From positions 186,001 to 250,000 of the forward strand of contig JAIQDT010003563.1 of the NCBI GenBank assembly GCA_021521415.1: a DNA stretch of 64,000 bases. The letters run 5' to 3'. Both the position numbers and the translations under genes were made by a program. This DNA is from Bidens hawaiensis. Taxonomy: Eukaryota > Streptophyta > Magnoliopsida > Asterales > Asteraceae. This document shows positions 22,301 through 35,719 of the stretch, in pieces (the first letter of the stretch is position 1; each line of letters starts with the position of its first letter). The notes under the pieces are model-generated. The model was not told the DNA's origin, did not search any database, and saw only the letters and a list, made by a program, of their open reading frames with translations.

Positions 22301-25271
22301 TATTCGTTTGCTTCTTTAATTTAACCTGTTTTGACCCATTAGATATTAAAACTAAGCTGGAAATGTTTTTTTAAATGTAAAAATGGCCCAAATCACTCAA
22401 ATTGGTTGACTATTATAATTCATTTCTTTTTAGCTCTTTTCCTTAAATTTTATAAGAACATAACCTGAATAGTCGAAAGCACTATCGACAAGAAAGGTTG
22501 ATTAAAACAATCTAAATCTTTTTGACTTTTTTACCCAAAACATAACCCAAAACATCTTTTCTCCAAATGGCCCGTACTTCTTTTTTAATTGTCAAACGAG
22601 CTTGTTATTTTACCCATTTAAACTGTTAGATATTAAAAAAACATAACCTGCAACACCTACTGATCAAGGTTGTTCATGACTTCATTCTGTCAGGCAATAT
22701 ATCCGTTGTCATCCTTGTTCTCAAGAAGCTTAAAGTTCCCTGCAAGTAAAGACGAAATCACGAGACATTACAAATATTTTCCTCACATATCAACCACTAA
22801 GCACGAGACCATCTCAGCTGATGGGTCCCGCAGAGTTCACTTGGAATTTTCTTTAGGGTAAGTGAAAGTAACAAATGGGTGGGGTCTGGCTAGGGCTGTC
22901 ATAACATGTCGGACACGACACGATAAGACACGATGACCTGTTGTACTAAACACGAATACGACACGATAACTAATCGTGTCATTTTTTCCAAACACGAACA
23001 CGAACACGAACCTGTTTAGTAACAGGTTAACCTGTTAAGACGTGTTAAGGGACCTGTTTATATATACAATGAATAATACATGTGTAATGAAACAAAAGTT
23101 TTCAAAACAAGCATAAAAGTCTTAATTAATACATAATCCGTAACATATTTGAAACAAAAAAACCACAATCCTTAATATATGAAACAAAAAATCAAAAATC
23201 CATAACATACTTGAAACAAAAACCATAGAAGCAAATCGTAACATCAATTAAAAGTATAATAGCGGGTTCTGACGAACATGGGTGAAATGCTGTATATATA
23301 TTTTTCTTATTCAGGTTTAGGACTTTAAGAGTGTATATTTATTTATTATTTTAAATTAAAAATCTACACAGGTTACTAACATGTTAATGTTAACAGGTCT
23401 TTAACCTGTTAAGACACGAATTGTAACATGTCTTAAACAGGTCGACCTGTTTAAGACACGAAACCTGTTAAGCTAAAACCCAAACCTGTTAAAACCCGTG
23501 TCGTGTCGTGTCGTGTCGTGTTAACAGGTCTGTGTCATAAATTGACAGCCCTAGGTCCGGCAAGTCAAAACTAGTATATTTTAACTAATTTGTTTGACTT
23601 GGAACTGCATGACCTGTTTTATAGATAAAGAAAACTCAAATTATTTAATAGAATGATTAAATGATGATTTTCTGTTATTTGTTTATGTTCAGTTCCTTGA
23701 AGGAGGTATGGGTTTCCGTTCTCAACATAACGGGCTCCATTTCTGGTTGGTCGTTTGCAAACAGTACCCTTCCAGGTGAATAACTGTCATCATATTGAAA
23801 ACTTTGGTCCGTTATCTAGTTTTATATGGAATTGTTTGACTATTAGTCGAATTATTTGATTGGTGCATAGATAATAATCGAAAATAATAGCTCAAACCGA
23901 GTTAATTGCCGATTCTAATTTTTTACGTTTTTTGCAGCCCCTGAAATTGTTAAAGGTGCTCCTCCGTCATATATATGTAGACTAAGCGGTGTAGCTAACG
24001 AAAATTGGACCTTTTGGTTGGAGGTAAAAATTTATATAGCTGTATTGTTGGCATTTTAAGCTGTTAATCATAATAAATAGGGGGGTGCAAGAAACCGAAA
24101 AATCCAAACCGAAAAAACCAAACCGAGACAAAAACCGACGGTTTGGTTTTATGTTTTTATAAAAACCGAACCGAATTCCTATTTTTTTATTATTATTTTA
24201 AGTAATTTATAAGAATTTAATAAATTTTGGTCAAATATATAATAGTCTATTAGTTAACTTTTTATTTATACTTAAATTAATTATTTTTTGCTAACTTTTT
24301 TTTTCAACCTCAAATTTTCAAGCTCAAATGACAAAAACCGAAACCGAACTGAAACCTAAATGAAAACCGAAAACCGTAACTAAAATAACCGAAACTGAAC
24401 GGTTTCAAAAAATCCAAAAATCGAAGTTTTGGTTTTCAGTTTGGTTTTAGTCTAAAACCGCACTGAACTGCACCACGCACACCCCTAATAATAATCATCG
24501 GGCATGGGATTGGTTTTAAAAAACAAATCCATGTTTATGATGGGTAATTTATTAAGTAATATCCACTCGATTACACGAACCAGTTTACCTGAATATATTT
24601 AATATACTATATTATCTTATAAAACATTATGAGTAATAAGTTAAGTGATATCCACTCGACTACCCTAACCAGTTCACCTGAATCAAAAACTGAATATATT
24701 TATAATATAACAAATTGGAATAATCTCACTTTTTGTGTATAGGCTGATAATAATCCCATCTTAAAAAATGTCTGCCAACGGTCTAACCTTTCGACTATTT
24801 TTTTTCTCAATGGACCTCCGTTAAAAAACACTTAACGTTGTTAAGTGTTTTTCTGAATTTCAAACCGATGTTTTAGGGATTCTATCTTATAGAACATTGT
24901 AAGTAATAAGTTGAAGATCGGATTTTGGGTAATAGTCACATCACGCCGGGTAATCTTAAACACATAAATTTTTTGTCAAATTATATTATTCTTGAAATAG
25001 CATAAGTTTTGTAAGCATAAAACAGTGAAACAAAGGGACAAGAAGCAATTTTGGGTCGACCCGACCATGTTTTAGCTTATTAGTTATTACCCAACAGCCC
25101 GATTAATTTATATCCTTTAATTTGCAGACCGATGGTCCAGGAGATGTTCGTATTGATGTCGGTGTTGTAGAACAGTATTTAATGGACTCCATGAAGACCT
25201 TAAGAGGCCGATTCCCCGAGTGGGTGGATATCATCGCGTTTTCAAGTTTTTTGTCGACGTATATCTTCTAG
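13327..25271 (+). CDS. ERMP1: Endoplasmic reticulum metallopeptidase 1-like, M28 zinc peptidase
   Basis: Complete 21-exon gene, 2607 nt, 868 aa. Exons: 13327-13536, 15573-15658, 15770-15871, 15958-16064, 16152-16252, 16353-16440, 16846-16934, 17616-17755, 17860-18013, 18352-18487, 18588-18684, 19549-19678, 19765-19824, 19916-20034, 20627-20751, 21270-21494, 21822-21982, 22694-22857, 23693-23775, 23938-24023, 25128-25271. Phases join without a break. A membrane segment lies at residues about 12-35. The M28 domain shows [15 protein letters not shown] (metal ligands about H151 and D163), NGAEE (catalytic E about 197, ligand E198), NLEASG (about E224) and FYHTSTDS (last ligand about H298). A multi-span hydrophobic half (about 370-690) and a conserved luminal-type tail ending [10 protein letters not shown] follow. 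The family resides in ER membranes; plant substrates are unsettled. Exon 14 begins at 19916 after AATAG; an earlier CAG gives stops. The gene appears functional despite three hAT MITEs in its introns. Confidence 0.93.
13690..14766. repeat. AGCTCG-rich MITE cluster in ERMP1 intron 1
   Basis: Overlapping or nested AGCTCG-family sequence, with TAAGCTCGAGCTCGGCTCG (about 13701) and the right terminus CGGCTTGTTTACACCCCTA (14748-14766). At least two elements appear joined, since GAAGTTRTGTGTTTGKTTGTGGTG occurs twice (about 13641 and 13849). A (TA)n run sits at about 13822-13843. Individual boundaries are unclear. Confidence 0.6.
18719..19444. mobile_element. hAT-like MITE in ERMP1 intron 11
   Basis: Perfect terminal inverted repeats TAGAGGTGGCAA and TTGCCACCTCTA. 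Flanks CTAGTTGG and CTAATGGG match at 6 of 8 positions. The 726-bp interior has GGGTCAACCCGTG and similar arms. No coding capacity. Confidence 0.85.
22891..23553. mobile_element. hAT-like MITE in ERMP1 intron 18, GTGTC-rich
   Basis: Ends are TAGGGCTGTCA and TGACAGCCCTA. Flanks GGTCTGGC and GGTCCGGC match at 7 of 8. The interior contains ACACGACACGATAAG, CCTGTTA repeats and a short (GTGTC)n run. It begins 33 bp after the exon 18 donor. Confidence 0.88.
24078..24487. mobile_element. hAT-like MITE in ERMP1 intron 20, AACCGA-rich family
   Basis: Starts TAGGGGGGTGCAAG and ends CACGCACACCCCTA. Flanks ATAATAAA and ATAATAAT match at 7 of 8. Same family as 6224-6689, in the opposite orientation. Confidence 0.85.
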
Positions 25272-25573
25272 TTTAAATACAGTACTTTGATTTATTCAGA
25301 TTACAGACATTGTATTACTGCACTCTTTAATGTTTTCATGATTAGTGTTCTTTATATGAACATGCAAAATTAACCGCTTGATTAGTTAAATGATAAAACT
25401 GGTGGTTTTTAGATATGTGCTGATTAACACAAATGTGAGAAGAAAATACATAAAATATCAATGTTTCATTGCTCACTAAAATTTTATATCATCTTAAAAT
25501 GTAGCTAATTCGTTGGAGATTTAGAGGTGCTTGTGGCCAAAACTAGTATATTTTAAGTATCTTGTAACTAAAA
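25272..25573. other. ERMP1 3' flank
   Basis: AT-rich 3'UTR and downstream sequence. No clear single polyadenylation signal and no ORF of note. It ends at a Helitron terminus. Confidence 0.4.
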
Positions 25574-26210
25574 CTAGTGGTGTTCCCCGCGCGTTGCTCG
25601 GGAAACTCGGCAACGAACGCAAACATTGTAACACCATTATACAAACACATCGTGACGACTGTCACTTCGACATAAAATTTTTTTTTATCTAAATTAAAAG
25701 AGCTTTGTTCTCGGTATCACTTTGACAAATCGAACGACTATCACTTTGACATAAGTTTTTTTATATAAATATTAAAAGAACTTGGTTGGTATTGGTTCGG
25801 CTAATTACGGTACCAAGGCGATGCCATTGCCAACATTCGTTATATAGCTTACAATAAAAAAAATACTCTATTGTGTATACAACTCCGTTTTTAACAAACC
25901 TTATACACTTTACTGCAAATACAAGTAAGTCTTAAGAGCACGGCGTGAATGTTTTAGCGGACAAATTAAAACAATAAAAATTGTAGTGGTTAATATGTGT
26001 AAACAAATTTCGGAAAAGATTCAGAAACACATTAAAAGCATTAAAACTCTGGGGCTAAAGTGCAAACCAAAGAAATTTATTATAGCAATCGAGATTGATT
26101 ACTTTTCTTTCAACTGAAATTACAACATCGTCCTCGCTATTAAAGCTAAATTACGAAGATGTTCATGTTACTGTAGCTTTAGATTTTTAATTATATATAG
26201 TACAATAATA
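25574..26210 (-). mobile_element. Non-autonomous Helitron, 3' terminus clear, 5' end tentative
   Basis: Read on the minus strand, the left boundary ends CCCGAGCAACGCGCGGGG, then AACACCACTAG followed by T. That is a GC-rich hairpin about 10 nt before CTAG, with the A/T host junction typical of Helitrons. The 5' end may be near 26210 (TTGTACTATATATAATT on the minus strand). No RepHel coding sequence is seen. Confidence 0.65.
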
Positions 26211-26620
26211 TTGTCTTCTTATTTTCAAGTTTCTTATAGAAATAATACCATGGCCAACGCATGACATTTATCTTGCATTTGAGTGATGTGGCACGTGTAT
26301 TTAGAAGAAGACGAGATACATTTAAGGGTGATGTTTGTTTGTAGTAAAGGGTATTATTTTTAGAGGGAAAGAGGACATAATTAGTAGAAGAGAGAGAGAG
26401 AGAGAGAGAGAGAGGAGAAAAAGATGATGGGCAGGAAGAATTAACTGCTCGAATGCTGCCTGCGAGTTGGGAGAAGCATATTTTATAAATTTGATCATCC
26501 TCAAAAGTTACAGCTTTAGTCTTTCTCAAATTATTGTGTGTTTGTATTGTTGATCCCATTGGTTAATTCTATTGAGACTAATAAATGAACCGTGCACACC
26601 GCTACCCATCAAAAGTAAAT
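26211..26620. other. Spacer between Helitron and MITE, includes (AG)n
   Basis: An (AG)n run of about 13 units lies at 26388-26414. ORFs crossing it are low-complexity and not protein-like. Nothing else recognised. Confidence 0.5.
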
Positions 26621-26879
26621 AAAGGTGTACGAAACTAGCTTTTTCCCAAACCAAACCGGGTTGGTCAAAATCGGTTTGACCCAAACCGGTTTAGAAACAA
26701 TAGAGGCCGACCTGGTCCAGGTCGGTTCGGTCCGGTTTAGATTCTGTTTAACCGGTTTTCCTCTAACCGGTTCAGTTTTAAAACAAGTTTGGTTGTTCAA
26801 AAGGGGATCCGGTACCAAAACTGGCGGTTCGGGTCAGTTTCCATGACCAAATCCCAAACCGGTTTTTTTTACATCTCTA
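26621..26879. repeat. AACCGG-rich MITE-like repeat
   Basis: Starts AAAGGTGTACGAAACTAG and ends TTTTTTACATCTCTA, a weak inverted pair. The interior has CCAAACCGG, GGTTCGGTCCGG and CTAACCGGTTC. It sits just upstream of the RPL17 promoter. Its ORFs on both strands are by-products of the repeat. Confidence 0.55.
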
Positions 26880-26911
26880 AAATAAAATAAATTTAAAAAA
26901 GAAAAAAGAAA

Positions 26912-27057
26912 AGCCCAAAGAAATTCCAAATAGCCCATTAACGACCCAATTCCAAAACTAGCCCAATAACTGATATCCATCCCACTATCGTTATATTATA
27001 TTATATTATATTATATTATATTATATTATATTATATTATAACCACCACCTAGGGTTT
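26912..27057 (+). promoter_or_regulatory. RPL17 promoter: three site II motifs and a telo-box
   Basis: AGCCCA (reverse of TGGGCT, site II) occurs at 26912, 26932 and 26960. TAGGGTTT (telo-box) is at 27050-27057, 62 bp before the ATG. This pairing is typical of plant ribosomal protein genes and links them to growth and TCP-factor control. A (TTATA)n microsatellite at about 26992-27040 separates the two parts. Confidence 0.75.
26992..27040. repeat. (TTATA)n microsatellite in the RPL17 promoter
   Basis: About nine or ten pentamer units between the site II motifs and the telo-box; its length would alter their spacing. Confidence 0.9.
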
Positions 27058-27118
27058 CATCTCAAAGCTTTCAGACACCATATCATCCTTCATTGAAACA
27101 CTAGCAGCAGCCGCAGCA

Positions 27119-29968
<2,850 letters not shown>

Positions 29969-30865
29969 TTCATGTCATAGTAACATGTAGGTTTTGACCA
30001 GAAACAGTTTTGAACTACTTTTGTCATTTGTGTTTTGAAGACTATCTTTGTCGGACACTTTTGTTTTTGCGGCAAGTATAATCGATTGTTGGATGTTTTC
30101 TTTTGTTTTCAAATGAATGATGGTTCTTATGATTCTCGACTGCTTTGTTCACTAAGACGTGATATTTGATTAATTTGTGGTAATATTGGCTCTAATGTTC
30201 ATGTAAGCGGGCCAGGATTGATCTGTTGGTTCTATCTGCATGTTGTAAGATTCTAACACAAAACCTTAACTTCATTGAATTGAGTTTGGGTTAATTGAAT
30301 CAGGTTTCTTAAATCTAAAAGTTATTGAGTTTAATTTAACCTCCAAATGTACACCAATATTACTGTTTTGTGTAGGCGGAAATATTTTTTAAGATGATTT
30401 TGCAAGCTCAAGCAAATGCATGTTGGTATTTGACACGCAATAATGATAAAGTTTTTGGGGTTGTTTTTCAAATCTTTACTAATTAATTAAGCAAGTTTAA
30501 TTCGCATTTACCTGTTTAAAATAAATGGTCGTAGGTTGTGTTTAGTTTTAGTTGACGTCAATCCGTTTAATATAGTCACTCAATAACATGTCTACTTAAA
30601 CATTTTAACGTGCTAACTTGTTTAACCTATTTTTTTTCGCAACCCATCAACTTGATTAACATATTTATAACTTGATTAGAGACAATACAGAATATTAATG
30701 TATGCGGATTGGAAATGATAAATTTTACACAAGTAAAAGTAAAAATTATGTTTAGATTAATTCCTTTAGCTGATGTGTCAAGTAAAAACAGGGAAAACTA
30801 GCACAACATGTTCATTATTAGCGGAAACTTAAATAAAAAGCTAACGTTACGCTGGTATGGACATT
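29969..30865. other. RPL17 3' flank and spacer
   Basis: 3'UTR then AT-rich sequence. No ORF of note, no RNA gene recognised. Confidence 0.45.
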
Positions 30866-31390
30866 AGAGTTGTACAAAAAATCTGAATCCAGAATCGTAC
30901 ACGAAAAAAAAAACCTGGAACCGGGTTTTTATTACCCGAACTCGTACCCCACTCTACCGTAGGGTACGGATAGGGTATGCGTTTTAATACCAAAACCCAT
31001 ACCGTGAACCGAACCCAATTTGTACCCGGTACCCGAAAACTGGAACCCGTTTTAGCAATACTCGAAACCAAGTTTTTCAAATACACGATCTATACTCCAA
31101 ATTACATGAAAAATAACCCAAAAAAATGCAGTCATTTAAAAAAAATCCAATATATACTCGAAAGTTATCCCAAAAATAGTGTTTTTCCTATACCCAAAAA
31201 TAGGAAATTCAAATAACCGTTTTTAGATTACCGCTTATATACCGACTTGAACCCGATGCATAAGGTATGGTTTTTAAAGACAATATTCGGACCCGAACCT
31301 AACATGGATATAACCAACACCCGATCATACCCCGAACATGATTTCATACCCGGAATCAAGAGAAAAACCCGATTTGTGCACCTTTATTAA
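30866..31390. repeat. GGTACCCG/AACCCG-rich MITE-like repeat
   Basis: Starts AGTTGTACAAAAAATCTG and ends CGATTTGTGCACCTTT, a weak inverted pair like that of the hAT-type MITEs. The interior has ACCCGAACTCGTACCCC and GTACCCGGTACCCG. ORFs here are repeat artefacts. Confidence 0.55.
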
Positions 31391-31404
31391 TGACATACGA
31401 GCAT

Positions 31405-31690
31405 TGTTGCAAAAATTCCGACTAGACACCGATTAATCCTCGATTAATCGCTAGTCCACACTTCACTGACTAAATCCGACCAAAATCAGCGCTTTTCAGC
31501 GAGATTTTAGTCAATATCCGGCCAAAATATGTTTGTGTATGTATATAACTGAAAATTATATATAAAAATGTGTGCATGCATATATAAAACTAAAAAATAT
31601 ACATTAAAGTTCGATCCAATTAACAATTAATTATGATTAATCTCTAGCTTTAACCCACCGTCCTACTATCGACTAGTGATTTTTAATACG
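31405..31690. repeat. Diverged repeat with CGATTAATC motifs
   Basis: TTGCAAAAATTCCGACTAG near the left and CGACTAGTGATTTTTAATAC at the right form a loose inverted pair around GATTAATCCTCGATTAATCG and an AT-rich core. Probably a small DNA-transposon derivative; no target duplication assigned. Confidence 0.4.
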
Positions 31691-31795
31691 AATCATTTTT
31701 CTATTTACATCAAGTCTAGGGGTATTTAGTGTGACTCATTTCTCACATATTAATAATATTCCCCCAAATTTTCTCTCTCGCCGTCGACTTTCACA

Positions 31796-34137
31796 GTGAG
31801 TCTTCTTATTCAGATCTTAATTTTATTTCAATTCAATATTGTTCCTATACGATTATCACTTACTGTTCGTTATAGATCTAATTTTATTATTATTTGCCGG
31901 TACTCGTAGTGCATAATTTAACCTAAAACGTAACAGTTTACTGATAAATTAGTTTTTCATTTGATTAATTGCTAATCGGATCATATTTAGCACCAATTGT
32001 TCGTTGTAGATCTATAATTTAGCCTTAAACGTAACGATGTGCTGATTAGTTACGTAATCGTTCGATTAATTGCTAATCGGATTGTAATTAGCACTTGTTG
32101 TTCGTTGTAGATTGCAGTTTATTATCATTTGCCGGTACTGGTGGTGTATAATTCAACCTAAAACGTAACAGTTTGTTAATTAATTAGGTATTCGTTCGAT
32201 TAATTGCTAATCGGATCATAATTAGCACCTGTTGTTCGTTGTGGATCTGAATTTGTTAGTTTGGATTTAATTTAACTTAAAACGTAACGATTTGCTGATA
32301 AATTAGGTATTCGTTCGATTAATTGCTAATCGGATTGTAATTAGTGCAGTTTATTATCATTTGCCGTACTCGTAGTGTCTAATTTGACCTAAAACGTAAC
32401 GATTTGGTGATTAATAATGTAGTATCGCTAATCGGATCATAATTAGCTGTTGTTTTTCGTTGTAGATATAAGTTAGCTGACATTTCTGGTATAATTAATA
32501 ATTCTACATAAAATGGAATGATTTGGTGATAAATTAGGTCATTGTTCGTTTAGTTTTTAGTCGGATCATAATTAGTACTTGATGTTTGTTGTAGATTAGG
32601 TTTGTTGAGTTTTCTGATACTTGTTGTGCATAATTTTACCTAAATTTGACAGACTTGTTGATTAATTAATATGTGTTTTGTACGATTAATATCTAATCGG
32701 TAGTCGATTAAGTTTACTGCTTTTGATTTTGCATTATACGTTGACCTAATGATTTATTGTTTCGTTTATCGGTTCGTTATGTTTCTGTTTGTTGTTTCTG
32801 ATGTTAATTGCATATACAGGAGAAACTGAAATTAGTGTGAAGATTGAAATTGAAATCAAACGATATATGTTTTGATAATTTATAGCTCGGTGTCGTTGAA
32901 TCGATAATTTATACAGTTTGTTATGTTTCAGTTTTGGTCAACATGAGTTTATATAACTTGGTTAGATTTAAGTGTCCATTAATTATATGAAAAATGCAAA
33001 AGTTTTTGTTTATTTCGTTTGGAAAAAATCAATATTTGATTAGTTATGTTTTCGACGATTAATCTCTAATCGGATCGTAATTAGGATAATCGGTAGTCGA
33101 TTGCGTTTACTGTGTCTGTGTTTGATTTGACATTATATGTTGACTGCTTGCTTCGTTACCGGTTTGTTGTCTCTGATCTTAATTGTGTATACAGAACTGG
33201 TGAATCTGAAATCAGTGTTGAAGATTGAGATAGAAGGATATACAATTTGATAACGAATTAAAATTATGTTTTGTGGTTACGACTAAGTGTTGTTGAATTG
33301 GGATTCATTAGGGCTAGTGGTGCTTCAGTTAGGTGTTCATTAATTATAAGAAACTGCAACACTTTTCATTATTTGGTTTAGAATAATTCAGTATTTGATT
33401 GATAGCTACATAGAGGATTACTCCATACATAGCAAGAACCATATAACCGTTTGTTATCATTGATTTAAAAAGTAATACACAAGGCGGTTATGTTAGCATC
33501 GCGTACAAGTGAATTATGTCTCTCGCTACATATTGGCAAAAGATTATTAGTGTAACCACCATAGGAAATCTTTCATCTTTTTTGCTTGTTGCATGTGTCT
33601 ATTTTTAATAGTCTAAGGTCAAAGTTTATAGCCAAAGTATACATATCAAATTGTGTAAGCTTCTCTGCTAAATTTCATTAGTTTTTTAATCCAAGTATTT
33701 GGACTATTTTGTAGAATAACTCATTGACTTTATTCGTTTGCGAGTATGAAGACCGTTGATTATATAAGTTTTACTTTAAAATAGGTTGATTTAAGCTGTA
33801 CTATATTTGTATATCCAGTGGGTCAAACATTTGAAATTTTAAACTTTTGCTCAAATGAAACGGGTCAAACACGACCAAGATGCACCCTCATGCTTAGAAC
33901 TTCCTAAATCACTTTCCTTTAGAAGTTAACTTGCGTTTTTACTAGTATGGCTTTTATTTTGTATCTATTAAATTAATTTTTTCATTGTATATGTTTTTAC
34001 CATTGCGATATGCATGGCGTCAATTAAGTTTCCTTTTGTCATGCTCAACTCTTAAAAAGTCGACTTATTGTAGAACCTGTCACTTAAAATGTGCTAAACC
34101 GATGATACTAATTACAATTCTGCCCTTTGTTTAACAG
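31796..34137 (+). other. 5'UTR intron of SPC12, built largely of degenerate tandem repeats
   Basis: A pyrimidine-rich leader (about 31765-31795) ends TTTCACA|GTGAGTC, and an AACAG acceptor lies immediately before the SPC12 ATG, so about 2.3 kb is probably a leader intron. Positions 31860-32680 hold about seven degenerate 100-135 bp units (next entry). A second-level duplication pairs about 32690-32880 with 33085-33258. Each of these ends in a TATACAG that could act as an alternative acceptor for a small leader exon (32820 and 33195). Confidence 0.6.
31860..32700. repeat. Seven-unit degenerate tandem repeat (100-135 bp) in SPC12 leader intron
   Basis: Recurring landmarks in each unit: TTCGTTGTAGAT, TTATCATTTGCCG, CCTAAAACGTAACRGTTTG, CGATTAATTGCTAATCGGAT and TAATTAGCACTTG. 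GCTAATCGGAT occurs near 31971, 32067, 32205, 32324 and 32427. Units differ by substitutions and deletions, so the array is old. Confidence 0.85.
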
Positions 34138-34416
34138 ATGGATTGGCAAGGACAAAAGGTAGCAGAGCAGCTGATGCAAATAATGCTGGTAGTATTCGCA
34201 ATTGCAGCATTCATCACAGGCTATGTCGTTGGTTCATTTGAATTAATGATATACGTGTACGCTGGTGGAGTCGTGTTGACTATCTTGACCACAATTCCCA
34301 ACTGGCCGTTCTTCAACCGTCATCCACTCAAATGGTTGGACCCGAGCGAGGCCGAAAAGCATCCTAAACCACAGGTTACTGCTCCAGTTTCAAAGAAGAA
34401 AACCGGCAAGAAGTAG
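34138..34416 (+). CDS. SPC12: Signal peptidase complex subunit 1 (SPC12)
   Basis: Single coding exon, 92 aa. It begins MDWQGQKVAEQLMQ and contains two hydrophobic spans (about residues 14-33 and 36-54) joined by a short turn (GYVVGSFE). The conserved IPNWPFFNRHPLKWL follows, then a basic Lys-rich tail. SPC12/SPCS1 is a small non-catalytic ER subunit with both ends in the cytosol. In yeast and animals it helps the signal peptidase discriminate true signal peptides. The length is normal for plants. The start is fixed by the AACAG acceptor abutting the ATG. No damage is seen. Confidence 0.95.
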   Translation: MDWQGQKVAEQLMQIMLVVFAIAAFITGYVVGSFELMIYVYAGGVVLTILTTIPNWPFFNRHPLKWLDPSEAEKHPKPQVTAPVSKKKTGKK

Positions 34417-35719
34417 ACGTCGTTTGGTTGGTTATATCAGAACTGATGTTTTTCGGTTTTTAAAAATGTTTAGCTGGATAAAACCATTTATAACCAGGAT
34501 TAGATTTTTATTGATGGTGAGAAATGAAATGTCTTGATGTCATTAGCTGATTTTTGGTGGTGCATGGTTTTTAGTAAACGCGTCGATGGAATAATTAATC
34601 TTCGTTTGCGAAGCTAATGATTCGGTTTGAAACTGATTAAAACAATTTGAACCAAAACCGATTAAAGTCGAACTTAAAAAAAGGGTAAACAAGAACTTAA
34701 ATTTATGTGGTTCAAGAGTCTTGAATGGAGACTTTGCATACATGTGTTAAAATTGGTCAGATAATTTAAGTTCTAACTCACCTAAGGGTAAATGTGTACA
34801 AACCAGGGTTTTTACAAAACCAGTTCTGTATGGTTTGACCAAAGTTTAACCGGTTTTTGTCTTAACTAGTTTTCAAGTGGAAAAAGAACGATTTGGTTCC
34901 AAACTGATTATGGCTTTTTACTGGTTTCAACGAAGGGTTTCTAACCCGATCACTAATCAGCGGGTTCGGTTAGGTTCAGTTCCGAACCGTTTTTTTGCCT
35001 AACTGGTTTCAATTCTAAATTACCAACAGGTTCTGGTTCCTCAACCGGTTTATTGCGCACACAAAAGGAGCGTAATGACTAGAAAACATCTCTGAAAGTT
35101 TTGACGTGACACATAAACGTATGGGTCAAAAGTTTGGTCGATATAAGAACTGAAATAGATATAAACACGCATGAGCACAAGAAAATTGCAAAAACACCTC
35201 AACGTCTTTAGGAGACGCGCTTTGTTCACTCGGTCAAAATTAGTCGAATATAAGGTCTAGAGAAGACTGATGTGTAAAGATATCAGAGATGCATTTCTTT
35301 TAGTTATACGAAAAGCTTATTTGGTCGTACTAGATCAACACCTCGTGTAAGTGAAGCTCTCGTCCGTGCCTCGGAACCTAAACGTCTCGAATAGTTTTTA
35401 AAAGAAAAGTTTACCTTTTTACGATAAAAAAGAATAGTTTCAAAATACTCCCAATAAGAGATTTGATATTTAACCATTAAGATTCAAGAAGCAGTCATTT
35501 TTTACTGCGGTCTGCAGAAGATCTAGTTTCTACATTAGCCTTTACAAAGAGTGTTTACTGTAGAAACACAACAAAAGAGAATATCACAGTCCACCGAGTC
35601 AGCTTCTCACACAATCGGCTACTTACGCCACGTCACCATCCGAGACACCAAAAGCATACTAACCACGATAAAACCTAGTATTTACGACTTACTATGTGGT
35701 TGAGCAAGTGTGGCATGTT
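34417..35719. other. Spacer between convergent SPC12 and RsgA genes, with a MITE-like repeat
   Basis: It holds 3'UTRs of the two converging genes. About 34786-35060 is an AACCGG-rich MITE-like repeat with ATGTGTACAAACCAGGG at the left, CAACCGGTTTATTGCGCACAC at the right, and GGTTTCAATTCTAAAT-type interior. About 35060-35700 shows no feature I recognise. Confidence 0.5.

Noticed and set aside
26191..26846. Several 60-120 codon ORFs
   Set aside because: They arise from an (AG)n run and an AACCGG-rich repeat.
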